DNA of 63,052 nt from an uncultured Thermomicrobiales bacterium (GCA_902806415.1 CADCWN010000120.1:1-63052); one strand, 5' to 3'. Positions 26,758-35,875 are shown, counted from the stretch's first letter. Translations and numbers: made by a program. The notes: generated by a model not told the origin, from the letters alone.

Positions 26758-26855
26758 TCTCCTCCGATCCATTCGCCTCCCGCCCGCCGCGCGTGCTACC
26801 ATCGCCCGGTCAACCGCCGCATGGCGACACCCGCACGACGATCGGAGGCGCAGCG

Positions 26856-27962
26856 ATGCTGACCGACCCGCGTATCACGGCGCTGGCGAAACTCCTCACG
26901 CATTACTCCGTCGGCCTCCGGGCTGGCGATCTCTTCGTCATCCGCGCCGCGCCGGTCGCGGCACCGCTGGTGGAGGAGTGTTACCGGCAGGCGCTCATTC
27001 TCGGCGCGCACCCGCACGTCGATCTGCGCCTGCCGGGCCTCGACGAGATCTTCTATCGCACCGCCAGCGAGGGCGAACTCGATTGGCTCTCGCCGATCAG
27101 CCGCTACTACACCGAGCGATTCGACGCGCAACTCAGCATCCTCAGCGAGGTCAACACCAAGGCGCTCAGCGGGATCGACCCGGCGCGGATCGCCCGCGCG
27201 CAAGCCGCCCGCCGCGAACTGCTGCGCACCTTCATGGAGCGCGACGCCAGGGACGAGCTGCGCTGGGGCGTGGCGATGTACCCGACCGACGCCTACGCGC
27301 AGGATGCCGAGATGTCCGCCACCGAGTTGGCCGACTTCATCTTCGGCGCGTGCCTGGTCGATCGCGCCGATCCGATCGCGGCCTGGCGGGAGGTCGCGGC
27401 GCGGCAGCAGAGACTTGTCGATCGCCTGACTGACAAGCGCGAGATCCGACTCGTCGGCCCCGACACCGACCTGACCTTCTCGATCGCCGGGCGGACCTGG
27501 ATCAACGACGACGGCAAGAAGAATATGCCGGGCGGCGAGGTCTTCACCGGCCCGGTCGAGGACTCGGCCAACGGCACGATCCGCTACACCTACCCCGCCG
27601 TCTACGGCGGCAAGGAGGTCGCCGACGTGCGTCTGCGCTTCGCGGGCGGGCGCGTCGTGGAGGCCAGCGCCAGCCGCAACGACGAACTCCTCCAGTCGCT
27701 GCTCGCGATGGACGAGGGGGCGAGGCGGCTCGGCGAGTTCGCCTTCGGCACCAATCCGGGCGTGACCCGCTTCACCCGCAACGTCCTCTTCGACGAGAAG
27801 ATCGCCGGGACGGTCCACCTCGCGCTCGGCGCGGGCTACCCCGCGACCGGCAGCACTAACGGGTCGGCGTTGCACTGGGACATGGTCTGCGATCTGCGTC
27901 AGGGCGGCGAAATCTACGCGGACGGCGCGCTGTTCGCCAAGGATGGGCAGTTCGTTGATTGA
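26856..27962 (+). CDS. M29 family aminopeptidase (thermophilic aminopeptidase type)
   Basis: A 368-residue metal-dependent aminopeptidase of family M29, as in AmpS and aminopeptidase T. Recognisable segments are LAKLLTHYSVGLRAGDLFVIRAA at the N-terminus, the central TDLTFSIAGRTWINDDGKKNMPGGEVFTGPVEDSANGTI with its metal-binding Glu and Asp, and GTVHLALGAGYPATGSTNGSALHWDMVCDLR near the end, where His and Asp complete the dinuclear site. The ATG at 26856 follows GGAGGCGCAGCG; the open frame extends upstream through a repeat. It acts in the cytoplasm on N-terminal residues of peptides. Confidence 0.92.
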   Translation: MLTDPRITALAKLLTHYSVGLRAGDLFVIRAAPVAAPLVEECYRQALILGAHPHVDLRLPGLDEIFYRTASEGELDWLSPISRYYTERFDAQLSILSEVNTKALSGIDPARIARAQAARRELLRTFMERDARDELRWGVAMYPTDAYAQDAEMSATELADFIFGACLVDRADPIAAWREVAARQQRLVDRLTDKREIRLVGPDTDLTFSIAGRTWINDDGKKNMPGGEVFTGPVEDSANGTIRYTYPAVYGGKEVADVRLRFAGGRVVEASASRNDELLQSLLAMDEGARRLGEFAFGTNPGVTRFTRNVLFDEKIAGTVHLALGAGYPATGSTNGSALHWDMVCDLRQGGEIYADGALFAKDGQFVD

Positions 27963-27977
27963 CACCACTGGATAAAG

Positions 27978-28355
27978 ATGAAGCGTCGTGCAACTCGCTA
28001 TCCGAAAGAACGCTACCGTGCTAGCATAATGCCGCGCGGCACGGTGATTGATCCACTCACTGGTACGCCAGCTGGGGCAATCCGGTTTGTCGGTAGCGCG
28101 GAGATCAAGGAGGCATTAGGGCGACAGAATGTACGCTTTGCGCTCATTACTTTTCCGCAAGATACGCTGGACTGGGTTACGCCCGAGCGGCTATACGAGA
28201 CGTGGAAAACAGAGTTGCAACCCCGCGTAGTACAGCCGCATATCGTCATCAAGGGCTTTTCCCTAGACGACTACCCTGATGGTTATTGCTACGTCGCCTC
28301 CGAGTGGAAAACAGCGGATGAGCAGATCATCATCCTGTTCCAAATGTGGCATTAG
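27978..28355 (+). CDS. Hypothetical protein, 125 aa, atypical composition
   Basis: Not recognised. The base composition is visibly more AT-rich than its neighbours, with codons such as ATA and AAA that are rare elsewhere here. The protein is soluble alpha/beta; the C-terminus FSLDDYPDGYCYVASEWKTADEQIIILFQMWH is the most structured part. The ATG at 27978 comes 15 bases after the peptidase stop; ATG 28029 is an alternative. The composition suggests recent transfer. Confidence 0.5.
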   Translation: MKRRATRYPKERYRASIMPRGTVIDPLTGTPAGAIRFVGSAEIKEALGRQNVRFALITFPQDTLDWVTPERLYETWKTELQPRVVQPHIVIKGFSLDDYPDGYCYVASEWKTADEQIIILFQMWH

Positions 28356-28397
28356 CCGCAGAAGCTGCCGCCCGGACAGAAAAACATTGCGATCGAG

Positions 28398-29276
28398 ATG
28401 ATAATGGATCGTACGACGTTGCCTCATCATTATGTGAGAAGCCACGGGCTCGGCAACGACTATCTCGTCGTCGAGCCCGCCGCCCTCCCGCCCGGCGTCG
28501 CGCTCACGCCCGCAGCGGTGCGGCTGATCTGCGACCGCCACCGTGGGGTAGGCAGCGACGGTATCCTCGAACTGTTGCCGCCGACCGGCGCGCCCGGGCG
28601 CTTCGCCCTCCGCATCTGGAACCCGGACGGCAGCACGGCGGAGAAGAGCGGTAACGGCTTGCGCATCTTCGCCAAGTACCTGCGCGATCACGGTCACACC
28701 GCCGCCGACCGCTTCACGATCGCCACGCCGGGCGGCGATGCCGCCGTCGCCCTCGACCGCGATCAGCAGACCGGTCGCGTCGTCTCGGTCACGGTCGATA
28801 TGGGCCTCCCCGCGTTCGACCCGTGCACGCGGCTGAACGCGGCGGGGGACGAGCTCGCCGTCACGATCCTCTCGGTCGGCAACCCCCATTGTGTCGTCGT
28901 CGTCCCCGACGTTGACGCCGTCGATCTCGCGCGACTCGGCCCGGCGATCGAGCATCATGCCGCCTTCCCCGACCGCACCAACGTCCAGTTCGCCACGCCG
29001 CTCGGCCCCGACCGCGTCCGAGCGATCGTCTGGGAGCGCGGCGCGGGCGTGACCCTCGCCTCGGGGTCGAGCGCCAGCGCCGTCGCCGCCGCCTGCCACC
29101 GCCTCGGCCTGGTCGGGCGCGCGGTGACGGTCGCCATGCCCGGCGGCGATCTCCACGTCCGCATCGGCGAGGACGGTCGACTGGCGCTCACCGGCCCCGC
29201 CGAGGAGATTTGTCGCGGGACATTCAGTGCCGATCTCTTAGCCCATTTACGGTCCTCCTCGGCCACCCGCAATTAG
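28398..29276 (+). CDS. dapF: Diaminopimelate epimerase-like protein with both catalytic cysteines replaced by serine
   Basis: A full-length DapF-fold protein of 292 residues. The fold signature is complete: HGLGNDYLVVEP, GVGSDGILEL, NPDGSTAEKSGNGLRIF, SVGNPHCVV and WERGAGVTLASGSSAS. In DapF the two-base mechanism uses one Cys in the MCGNG loop and one in the ACGTG loop. Here these are Ser84 (codon AGC at 28647) and Ser222 (codon TCG at 29061). Either the enzyme epimerises with serines, or it has another role. No other lysine-pathway gene is adjacent. The gene name reflects family membership only. Confidence 0.75.
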   Translation: MIMDRTTLPHHYVRSHGLGNDYLVVEPAALPPGVALTPAAVRLICDRHRGVGSDGILELLPPTGAPGRFALRIWNPDGSTAEKSGNGLRIFAKYLRDHGHTAADRFTIATPGGDAAVALDRDQQTGRVVSVTVDMGLPAFDPCTRLNAAGDELAVTILSVGNPHCVVVVPDVDAVDLARLGPAIEHHAAFPDRTNVQFATPLGPDRVRAIVWERGAGVTLASGSSASAVAAACHRLGLVGRAVTVAMPGGDLHVRIGEDGRLALTGPAEEICRGTFSADLLAHLRSSSATRN

Positions 29277-29429
29277 GCGCACCGATCGGCAATACCCTCA
29301 CCGTCAGTTAATGTGAATTTGACCGTTCTGGCGCGGAACTTGCGCGCGACGGCGAGGAATAAGGGTATCCGCTGGGGTGTCGCGCCTTCGCAACCCAGGC
29401 CATGTCAAGCCGCGAAAGGAGTCCCGTCA

Positions 29430-31232
29430 ATGGCGGCCGAGCAAGGACAGCAACAAGAGACCGTCAGTGATTTCATCGTCCGGCGTCTCGGCGAGTGGGG
29501 CGTCCAACGGATCTACGGCTATCCTGGCGACGGAATCAATGGCGTCATCGGCGCGATCCAGCGCGCGGGCAACAAGCCGGAGTTCATCCAGGTCGCCCAC
29601 GAGGAACTGGCGGGCTTCATGGCCTGCGCGCACGCCAAGTACACTGGCGAGGTCGGCGTCTGCCTCGCCACCTCCGGCCCCGGCGCGATCCACCTGCTGA
29701 ACGGGATGTACGACGCGCGCGGCGACCATCAGCCGCTCGTCGCGATCATCGGGCAGCAGCCGCGGATGGCGCTCGGCGGGCATTTCCAGCAGGAGGTCGA
29801 TCTGCTGTCGCTCTGCAAAGATGTGGCGCGCGACTTCGTGGAGATGGCGACCGACGCCGCCCAGGTGCGCCACCTGATCGACCGCGCCTTCCGGATCGCC
29901 ATCGCCGAGCGAACCGTCACCTGCGTCATCCTGCCGCACGATGTGCAACTCCTCCCGGCGGTCGAGGAACAGCCGCGCGAGCATGGCGCGATCCCCTCGG
30001 GGGTCGGCTACAGCGCCCCGCGCGTCATCCCGACCGGGGACGATCTGCGCCGCGCCGCCGCCATCCTCAACGCGGGCAAGAAGGTCGCGATCCTCGCGGG
30101 GGCCGGGGCGCTTGGGGCGACCGACGAACTGATCGCGGTCGCCGACGCGCTCGGCGCGGGGCTGGCGAAAGCGGTCCTGGGCAAGGCCGCCGCCCCCGAC
30201 GATCTGCCGTTCGTCACCGGCTCGGCGGGCTGGCTCGGCACCGGGCCGAGCAACACGATGTTGAAAGAGTGCGACACCCTCCTGCTGATCGGCACGACCT
30301 TCCCGTACACCGAGTTCTTGCCCGAGGAAGGGCAGGCGCGCGGCGTGCAGATCGAGCTCGATCCGGGCCGACTGAGCATCCGCTACCCGGTCGAAGTCAA
30401 CCTGGTCGGCGATAGCGCGGAGACGCTGCGGGCGCTCCTGCCGCTGCTCGAACGGAAGACCGACCGCGCCTGGCGCGACCGGATCGAGCGCGGGGTCGCC
30501 GACTGGTGGCGGATGATCGACGAGCGCGCCGAGCACCCCGCCGACCCGATCAACCCGCAGCTCTTCTTCCGCGAACTCTCCTCCCGCCTGCCCGATGGCG
30601 CGATCCTCAACAGCGACTCGGGGACCTCGACCGTCTGGATGGCGCGCAACATCCGCCTGCGGCGCGGGATGCGCGCCTCGGTGTCGGGCCGACTCGCCTC
30701 GATGGGCTCGGGGATACCGTACGCGCTCGCGGCGAAGTTCGCCTTCCCCGATCGCCTGGCGATCGCGCTCGTCGGCGACGGCGCGATGCAGATGAGCGGC
30801 TTCAACGCCCTGATCACCGTCGCGAAATACTGGCGGCGCTGGCAGGACCCGCGCCTGATCGTGCTGGTGCTGAACAACCGCGACCTCAATTATGTCACCT
30901 GGGAGCAGCGGGCGATGGACGGTGACCCGAAGTTTCCGGCGTCGCAAGACCTGCTCGACATCTCCTTCGCCCGGCACGCCGAGTTGCTCGGACTGCGCGG
31001 CATCCGCGTCGAGACGCCGGATCGGGTCGGCGCGGCCTGGGACGAGGCGCTAGCCGCCGATCGCCCGGTCGTGATCGACGCGCTCGTCGATCCGTCGGTC
31101 CCGCCGCTGCCGCCGGAACTGACCGAGAAGCAGCAGCAGTCGCTCACCAAGGCGCTGGACGGCGGCGACCCCGACGCGGACGCGGTGCGGGAGATGCTGC
31201 GTCGAGAGGGATATAGCCTGACGGCGGGGTGA
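29430..31232 (+). CDS. Thiamine-diphosphate enzyme, pyruvate oxidase/acetolactate synthase family
   Basis: A 600-residue ThDP-dependent enzyme with the three-domain architecture of PoxB and acetolactate synthase. The activating Glu is in FIQVAHEELAGFMACAHAKYTG, the central domain spans roughly residues 190-330, and the ThDP/Mg motif is VGDGAMQMSGFNALIT through LNNRDLNYVTWEQRAMDG. The sequence between (GHFQQEVDLLSLCKDVA) fits pyruvate oxidase or dehydrogenase types better than anabolic IlvB, and no small subunit is adjacent. The ATG at 29430 follows GAAAGGAG. The likely reaction is oxidative decarboxylation of a 2-oxo acid. Confidence 0.82.
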   Translation: MAAEQGQQQETVSDFIVRRLGEWGVQRIYGYPGDGINGVIGAIQRAGNKPEFIQVAHEELAGFMACAHAKYTGEVGVCLATSGPGAIHLLNGMYDARGDHQPLVAIIGQQPRMALGGHFQQEVDLLSLCKDVARDFVEMATDAAQVRHLIDRAFRIAIAERTVTCVILPHDVQLLPAVEEQPREHGAIPSGVGYSAPRVIPTGDDLRRAAAILNAGKKVAILAGAGALGATDELIAVADALGAGLAKAVLGKAAAPDDLPFVTGSAGWLGTGPSNTMLKECDTLLLIGTTFPYTEFLPEEGQARGVQIELDPGRLSIRYPVEVNLVGDSAETLRALLPLLERKTDRAWRDRIERGVADWWRMIDERAEHPADPINPQLFFRELSSRLPDGAILNSDSGTSTVWMARNIRLRRGMRASVSGRLASMGSGIPYALAAKFAFPDRLAIALVGDGAMQMSGFNALITVAKYWRRWQDPRLIVLVLNNRDLNYVTWEQRAMDGDPKFPASQDLLDISFARHAELLGLRGIRVETPDRVGAAWDEALAADRPVVIDALVDPSVPPLPPELTEKQQQSLTKALDGGDPDADAVREMLRREGYSLTAG

Positions 31233-31252
31233 TAGCGGGCGATCGGATAGCC

Positions 31253-31298
31253 GCAGGCGGTTGAACCCTGTGACCCGGCACAGGGTTCAACCGCCTGC
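31253..31298 (+). terminator. Perfect 20-bp hairpin terminator
   Basis: GCAGGCGGTTGAACCCTGTG (31253-31272) pairs without mismatch with its complement at 31279-31298 around ACCCGG. It sits 20 bases after the ThDP enzyme stop. The stem is unusually long for a simple terminator. Confidence 0.65.
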
Positions 31299-31384
31299 CT
31301 ATAAATGCCCGCCGCCCTCCCTCATCCACTCCGCCACAATCCCCCCACCAATGCGATAATGCCGCCCGCAGTGAGGGAGGGCGG

Positions 31385-32245
31385 ATGACTGAGAACACAA
31401 GAAGCACCATCGAGCAAGAAGTCACGCGGCTAATCGGAGAGTTCCCAGGCGAGGCGGCGTTCTTCGCCCGCAACCTGACGACCGGCGAGGAGGTTGGTTA
31501 CCGGCCCGATCGCGTCATGCCGACGGCCTCGACGATCAAGCTGCTCATCCTGGCAGAGTTCTTCCGCCAGGCCGACGCGGGGCTGATCGACCCGGAAGAG
31601 CCGCTGGCAATCATCCCTGAGGATCGGCGCGGCGGCTCAGGGATCCTCAAAGACCTCTCGCCGACCGTCAGCCTCGGCGCGCGGGATCACGCCACGCTGA
31701 TGACCGCGCTCTCGGATAACACGTCAACCGCTGTGCTGGTCCGCCGCCTCGGGCGTGACCGCATCCTCGCCTCGGCGCGCGAATGGGGGATGGCCGACAC
31801 GACGGCCAGCTTCACCGGCACGGAGCGCGAGTACGGATCGAGCACCCCGCGCGACTTCGTCCGGTTGCTGACCCTGATCGACGCCGACGCGATCGGCTCG
31901 CCCGCCGCCTGCGCCGCGATCCGCGATGTCCTGGTGACGCAGCAGTACCACGACCAACTCGCGCGCTACCTGCCCTACAGCCCGTACGCCCGCGAAGGGG
32001 CGCAACATCGCGGCCCGCTGATCGTGCGCTCCAAGAGTGGTTTCTCCAGCGGAGCCTCGGGTGGTATCCGCACCGACGCCGGACTGATCGAGTTGGGCGG
32101 CGTCCGCTACGCGATCTGCACGATGAACAAGGGGAGCGACGATCGCCTCTTCGGACCGGAACACGACGGCGCGATCCTCAACGGGCGCATCTCGCGCCTC
32201 GTCTTCGATGCCTGGCAACCAGGAGAGGAAGCCGCAGGGCGATAA
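31385..32245 (+). CDS. Class A beta-lactamase-related serine hydrolase
   Basis: A 286-residue penicillin-binding-type hydrolase. The active-site motifs are MPTASTIKLLIL (SxxK), TALSDNTSTAVLV (SDN) and VRSKSGFSSGASGG (KSG in place of KTG). The omega-loop Glu of true class A beta-lactamases (ExxLN) is not evident; the region reads TGTEREYGSSTPRDFVRLL. There is no signal peptide, so a cytoplasmic or unusual location is implied. A beta-lactam resistance role should not be assumed; an esterase or peptidase activity is equally possible. Confidence 0.8.
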   Translation: MTENTRSTIEQEVTRLIGEFPGEAAFFARNLTTGEEVGYRPDRVMPTASTIKLLILAEFFRQADAGLIDPEEPLAIIPEDRRGGSGILKDLSPTVSLGARDHATLMTALSDNTSTAVLVRRLGRDRILASAREWGMADTTASFTGTEREYGSSTPRDFVRLLTLIDADAIGSPAACAAIRDVLVTQQYHDQLARYLPYSPYAREGAQHRGPLIVRSKSGFSSGASGGIRTDAGLIELGGVRYAICTMNKGSDDRLFGPEHDGAILNGRISRLVFDAWQPGEEAAGR

Positions 32246-32310
32246 CGGGACAGCGGCAACGCGACTTGGGCTTGCCGCGCCGTGCCACATAGCGTATCTG
32301 GAGGGGATCG

Positions 32311-33183
32311 ATGTACGCGACACTGAACACCGGCGCGATCGGGGTGCGGGCGGATGGCCCGCGCGAGGCGATCGTTGCCGCGCGGATCGGCGGCTTCGCT
32401 GGCGTGGAACTGCGCGCACCCGAGGTCGCGGACTTGATCGAGCAGAGTGACGTGGCTACGGTACGCGGGCTCTTCGCGGCGGCGGGAGTGCGCCCCGCTG
32501 TCTGGTCGCTGGGGATGAACCTGCGCGACGACGAAGCGACGTGGCAGCGGGGCCTGGAAACACTGCGCCGCTCGGCGGGCGCGATGGCGGCCATCGGCTG
32601 CCTGCGCGCGATCCAGGTCATCTTCCCCGGCGACGACGAGCGGGAGTTCGATGAGAACTGGCGTTTCCACGTCGCGCGCCTGGGACCGGTGGCGGCGATC
32701 CTCGCCGAGCACGGCTGCGCGCTCGGCCTCGAATTCATCGGCCCGAAGACGCTGCGCGACACGCGCCGCCACCCCTTCGTCCACACCCTCGACGGGGCGC
32801 TGGAATTGGGCGCGGCGTTCGGCCCGAACGTCGGGCTGCTGCTCGACTGCTGGCACTGGTACACCGCGCACGACACCCTCGAACGGCTGCGCGCGCTGCG
32901 CCCGGAGCAGATCGTCCATGTCCACATCAACGATGCGCCGCTCGACATCCCGATCGACGAGCAGATCGACAACCGCCGCGCCCTGCCCGGCGAGACCGGT
33001 GTGATCGACATCGTCGGCTTCCTCGGGGCGCTGCACGCGATCGGCTACGACGGCCCGGTGACCGCCGAACCGTTCAAGCAAGAGTTGCGCGACCTCCCGA
33101 GCGACGCCGAGCGCCTGGCACTCGTCAGGGAGTCGATCGGCCTGGTCTTTCGGCAGGCGGGGGTGCCATTAGCCCGAGGCTAG
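32311..33183 (+). CDS. Sugar phosphate isomerase/epimerase (xylose isomerase-like TIM barrel)
   Basis: A 290-residue TIM-barrel protein of the AP-endonuclease 2 / sugar isomerase superfamily. Metal-site positions fit the family: LGLEFIGPKTLRD (Glu), VGLLLDCWHWYTAHD (Asp and His), IVHVHINDAP (His) and GPVTAEPFKQEL (Glu). The first strand (ATLNTGAIGVRADGPREAI) is typical of inosose or hydroxypyruvate isomerase relatives. The ATG at 32311 follows GGAGGGGATCG. Substrate unknown. Confidence 0.82.
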   Translation: MYATLNTGAIGVRADGPREAIVAARIGGFAGVELRAPEVADLIEQSDVATVRGLFAAAGVRPAVWSLGMNLRDDEATWQRGLETLRRSAGAMAAIGCLRAIQVIFPGDDEREFDENWRFHVARLGPVAAILAEHGCALGLEFIGPKTLRDTRRHPFVHTLDGALELGAAFGPNVGLLLDCWHWYTAHDTLERLRALRPEQIVHVHINDAPLDIPIDEQIDNRRALPGETGVIDIVGFLGALHAIGYDGPVTAEPFKQELRDLPSDAERLALVRESIGLVFRQAGVPLARG

Positions 33184-33195
33184 GCGCGACGCGCG

Positions 33196-33765
33196 ATGCG
33201 ATGGCGGGCATTCACGCTCGATGGCGGTGTTGGTGAGCGGGAGAGGGAGGCCGTGTTGGAGCAGCCCGCGCCGGTACCGCGCACATCCGCGCGGATAATC
33301 CTCCTGGATGGGCGTTCCCGCGTGTTGCTATTCAGCGGGAGAATTTCCAGCACGGTCGCTGGCGACACCATGGCCTGGTTCCTACCGGGTGGCGGAGCCG
33401 AGGAGGGGGAGCTACTCGCGGCGACCGCCGTGCGCGAACTTTTCGAGGAGACTGGCCTGCGGGCGCACCCGGAGGAATTGCGCGGCCCGGTGGCGGTCAG
33501 TCGCGGAGTCTGGAGTGACGGGACGACCACGTATCAGGCCGAGGATTTCGTCTTCGTGCTGCGCATCGCACAGTGGGAGGTTGTGACCGGTGGCTTCACC
33601 GCCCTGGAACGTGGGCAGATCGTCGGCCACCGCTGGTGGACCCTTGACGACCTGCAACGGACCGCCGTGTTGGTGTTCCCGCGACTGCTGGATGAACTCG
33701 TCGCCCGCCTGATTGCCGGGGATGAGCCAGGCCAACCGATTGAATTACCCTGGAACGCGACATGA
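33196..33765 (+). CDS. Nudix hydrolase
   Basis: A small pyrophosphohydrolase. The complete Nudix box is GGGAEEGELLAATAVRELFE followed by ETGL, matching Gx5Ex7REUxEExGU with all metal-binding glutamates. The upstream ARIILLDGRSRVLLFSG and AWFLPGG are standard. The ATG at 33196 is the first start; a GTG at 33253 preceded by GAGAGGGAGG may be the true one, since homology begins after it. It ends just before, and converges with, purQ. Confidence 0.88.
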   Translation: MRWRAFTLDGGVGEREREAVLEQPAPVPRTSARIILLDGRSRVLLFSGRISSTVAGDTMAWFLPGGGAEEGELLAATAVRELFEETGLRAHPEELRGPVAVSRGVWSDGTTTYQAEDFVFVLRIAQWEVVTGGFTALERGQIVGHRWWTLDDLQRTAVLVFPRLLDELVARLIAGDEPGQPIELPWNAT

Positions 33766-33804
33766 GGCCGCATCGGCGCTGATCAACCGGGCCGACAGCT
33801 CACC

Positions 33805-34503
33805 TCAGACCCGCACCCCGGCCACCGACAGCGCCGACTCCAGGATTCGCCGCCCGTCGTCGCCGCCGAGGATCGCCTCGGTCGCGCGCTCGGGGTGCGG
33901 CATCAGGCCGACGACGTTCCGCCGCTCGTTGCAGACCCCGGCGATGTGGTTCAGCGAGCCGTTGAAGTTGGTCGCGGGGGTGATCTCACCGGTCGGGTCG
34001 CAGTAGCGGAAGATGACCTGGCCGTTCGCCTCGATCCGCGCCAACTCCTCCGGCGCGGCGAAGTAACTCCCCTCGCCGTGTGCGATCGGCAGGTGCAGAA
34101 CCTCGCCGGCAGTCAGGCCCGAGGTGAATGGCGTGTCAGCCCGCTCGACGCGCACCCTGACCCACTGCGAGCGGAACTCCAGTTCGGCGTTGCGCAGGAG
34201 CGAGCCGGGCAACAACTGCGCCTCGGTCAGCACCTGGAAGCCGTTGCAGATCCCCAGCACCGGCCCGCCCGCGCGCGCGAAACGCTCGACCGCGCCCATG
34301 ATCGGCGAGAATCTGGCGATCGCCCCGGCGCGCAAGTAGTCGCCATAGGCGAAGCCGCCCGGCACGACGACGCAATCGATCCCATCGAGCGACGTCTCGC
34401 GATGCCAGATCGCGCGGGTCGGCTGGCCGAGCACCTCGCCGAGCGCGTGCAGGGCATCGTGGTCGCCATTACTCCCCGGAAAGACGATCACGCCGAAATT
34501 CAT
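33805..34503 (-). CDS. purQ: Phosphoribosylformylglycinamidine synthase subunit PurQ
   Basis: Glutaminase subunit of FGAM synthetase; it releases ammonia from glutamine for PurL. Class I amidotransferase features: nucleophile Cys in [13 protein letters not shown], and the His/Glu pair in [12 protein letters not shown]. The N-terminal [16 protein letters not shown] is a typical PurQ opening. It is the last gene of the minus-strand unit purB-purC-purS-purQ, 55 bases after purS. Confidence 0.95.
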   Translation of the reverse strand: MNFGVIVFPGSNGDHDALHALGEVLGQPTRAIWHRETSLDGIDCVVVPGGFAYGDYLRAGAIARFSPIMGAVERFARAGGPVLGICNGFQVLTEAQLLPGSLLRNAELEFRSQWVRVRVERADTPFTSGLTAGEVLHLPIAHGEGSYFAAPEELARIEANGQVIFRYCDPTGEITPATNFNGSLNHIAGVCNERRNVVGLMPHPERATEAILGGDDGRRILESALSVAGVRV

Positions 34504-34558
34504 GGTCGCTCCTGCCCCTTCATTTCAGTTCGCCGGCCCAGCTCGCTCGCCGACACAC

Positions 34559-34831
34559 CTAGCTCGCCGGCTCGATAACGCAACGATAGTTCTCGATCAC
34601 CGTGTTCGCCAGCAGGCGGTCGCTCATCTCCTCGGCCAGCCGCTGGGCCTCCTCGGCGGAGGCGGCACGCAGGCGCACCTGCAAATATTTGCCCGCGCGC
34701 ACATCCTCGACGCCGCCATACCCCATCGTGTGCAACCCGTCGGCGATCGCCAACCCCTGCGGATCGTTCACGACCGTCTTCAACGTCACGTAAACATGCG
34801 CCAGCCAGGTCGCACTGTTACTCTCGCTCAT
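34559..34831 (-). CDS. purS: Phosphoribosylformylglycinamidine synthase subunit PurS
   Basis: A 90-residue PurS, the small subunit that bridges PurQ and PurL in three-part FGAM synthetase. The pattern ATWLAHVYVTLKTVVNDPQG, GLHTMGYGGVEDVRAGKYL and RLLANTVIENYRCVIE is diagnostic. The ATG at 34831 follows GAGGTG. It sits directly before purQ. Confidence 0.95.
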   Translation of the reverse strand: MSESNSATWLAHVYVTLKTVVNDPQGLAIADGLHTMGYGGVEDVRAGKYLQVRLRAASAEEAQRLAEEMSDRLLANTVIENYRCVIEPAS

Positions 34832-34847
34832 CACGCACCTCGAAAAT

Positions 34848-34946
34848 TAACAGGAGACACGGAGACACGGAGGGGGCGGGGAGGAATGACGAAATAGATA
34901 TATCCATTCTCTCCCGGCCCTCTCCGCGTCTCCGTGTCTCCTGTAA
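34848..34946. repeat. Hairpin repeat with tandem 8-mer arms (GAGACACG type) inside the pur unit
   Basis: The left arm, starting TTAACAGGAGACACGGAGAC, is matched by a right arm ending CGTCTCCGTGTCTCCTGTAA. Together they give a stem of about 35 bp with few mismatches around a 25-nt AT-rich loop. The arm contains two tandem GAGACACG units. It fills nearly the whole gap between purC and purS. Confidence 0.85.
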
Positions 34947-34954
34947 CCGTGCCC

Positions 34955-35848
34955 TCATCGTGACAACACCCGCCCGGTCAGGCGCTCGTAGGCGATGTGG
35001 TATTTAGCGGACATCCGCTCGACGACCTCGGTGGGCAAGGTCGGGGCGGGCGGCTCGCGGTCCCAGCCGGTCGCGAGGAGCCAGTCGCGCAGCGGCTGCT
35101 TGTCGAGGCTGTCCTGCGGGCGGCCCGGCTCCCAGCGGTCGGCCTCCCAGAAGCGCGAACTGTCGGGCGTCAGCAGCTCGTCGATCAGGATCGGCGTGCC
35201 ATCGAGGAGCCCGAACTCCAGCTTGGTGTCGGCGATGATGATCCCGCGCGGCGCGGCATACTCGACCGCCGCCCCGTAGACCGCCCGCGTCAGGCGCTCC
35301 AACTCGGCGGTGAGCGGCGCGCCGACCAACTCGGCCATCCGCCCGACGCTGATATTCTCGTCATGCCCCTCGTCGGCCTTCATCGCCGGGGTGAAGATCG
35401 GCGCGGGGAGCCGCGCGCTCTCGGCCAGGCCGGGTGGCAACGGCTGGCCGCAGACCGTCCCCGCGCGCTCATACTCGACCCAGGCCGAGCCGGAGAGATA
35501 GCCGCGCACGACGCACTCGATGTCCACGCGCTCCGCCTTGCGTACCAGCACCGCCCGCCCGCGCAGCAGGTCGGCGTGCTCCCGCAACTCCGCCGGGAAG
35601 TCGGCGGGGTCGGTGGCGAGCAGGTGGTTCCGCACGATCCCGGTGGTGCGCGCGAACCAGAAGTTCGACAACTGCGTCAGGACCGTCCCCTTGCCGGGGA
35701 TACCGTTCGGCATGATCACGTCGAACGCCGAGACGCGGTCGGACGACACCATCAGCAGCCGATCGCCGAGATCGAACGTGTCGCGCACCTTGCCCCGCCG
35801 GAAGAGCGGCACCCCCGGCAAATCGATCCGCAGCAGCGGCTCGGTCAT
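34955..35848 (-). CDS. purC: Phosphoribosylaminoimidazole-succinocarboxamide synthase (SAICAR synthetase)
   Basis: Ligates aspartate to CAIR using ATP. At 297 residues this is the longer, yeast-like form. Motifs: RRGKVRDTFDLGDRLLMVSSDRVSAFDVIMPNGIPGKG at the N-terminus, RGYLSGSAW in the middle, and ADTKLEFGLLDG plus DELLTPDSSRFW near the end, which hold the ATP and substrate residues. The ATG at 35848 follows GAGGTCCG. Hairpin repeats lie on both sides, between it and purB and purS. Confidence 0.95.
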   Translation of the reverse strand: MTEPLLRIDLPGVPLFRRGKVRDTFDLGDRLLMVSSDRVSAFDVIMPNGIPGKGTVLTQLSNFWFARTTGIVRNHLLATDPADFPAELREHADLLRGRAVLVRKAERVDIECVVRGYLSGSAWVEYERAGTVCGQPLPPGLAESARLPAPIFTPAMKADEGHDENISVGRMAELVGAPLTAELERLTRAVYGAAVEYAAPRGIIIADTKLEFGLLDGTPILIDELLTPDSSRFWEADRWEPGRPQDSLDKQPLRDWLLATGWDREPPAPTLPTEVVERMSAKYHIAYERLTGRVLSR

Positions 35849-35875
35849 CGGACCTCCAAACTACGAGGAATGAGG

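Larger units (their letters stand above)
26404..26855. other. 452-base intergenic region with two hairpin structures
   Basis: This gap between the divergent receptor and M29 peptidase genes holds no supported CDS. It contains a 14-bp hairpin (26598-26629) and one tandem-7-mer hairpin repeat (26646-26757), both listed separately. The 26500-26597 part has partial self-complementarity (TACCG...CGGTA) and a pyrimidine-rich run; a small RNA ending at the first hairpin is possible but not supported enough to call. Confidence 0.5.

Noticed and set aside
31385..32245. Calling the serine hydrolase a beta-lactamase resistance gene
   Set aside because: SxxK, SDN and KSG are present, but the omega-loop Glu motif and a signal peptide are not seen, so resistance is unsupported.
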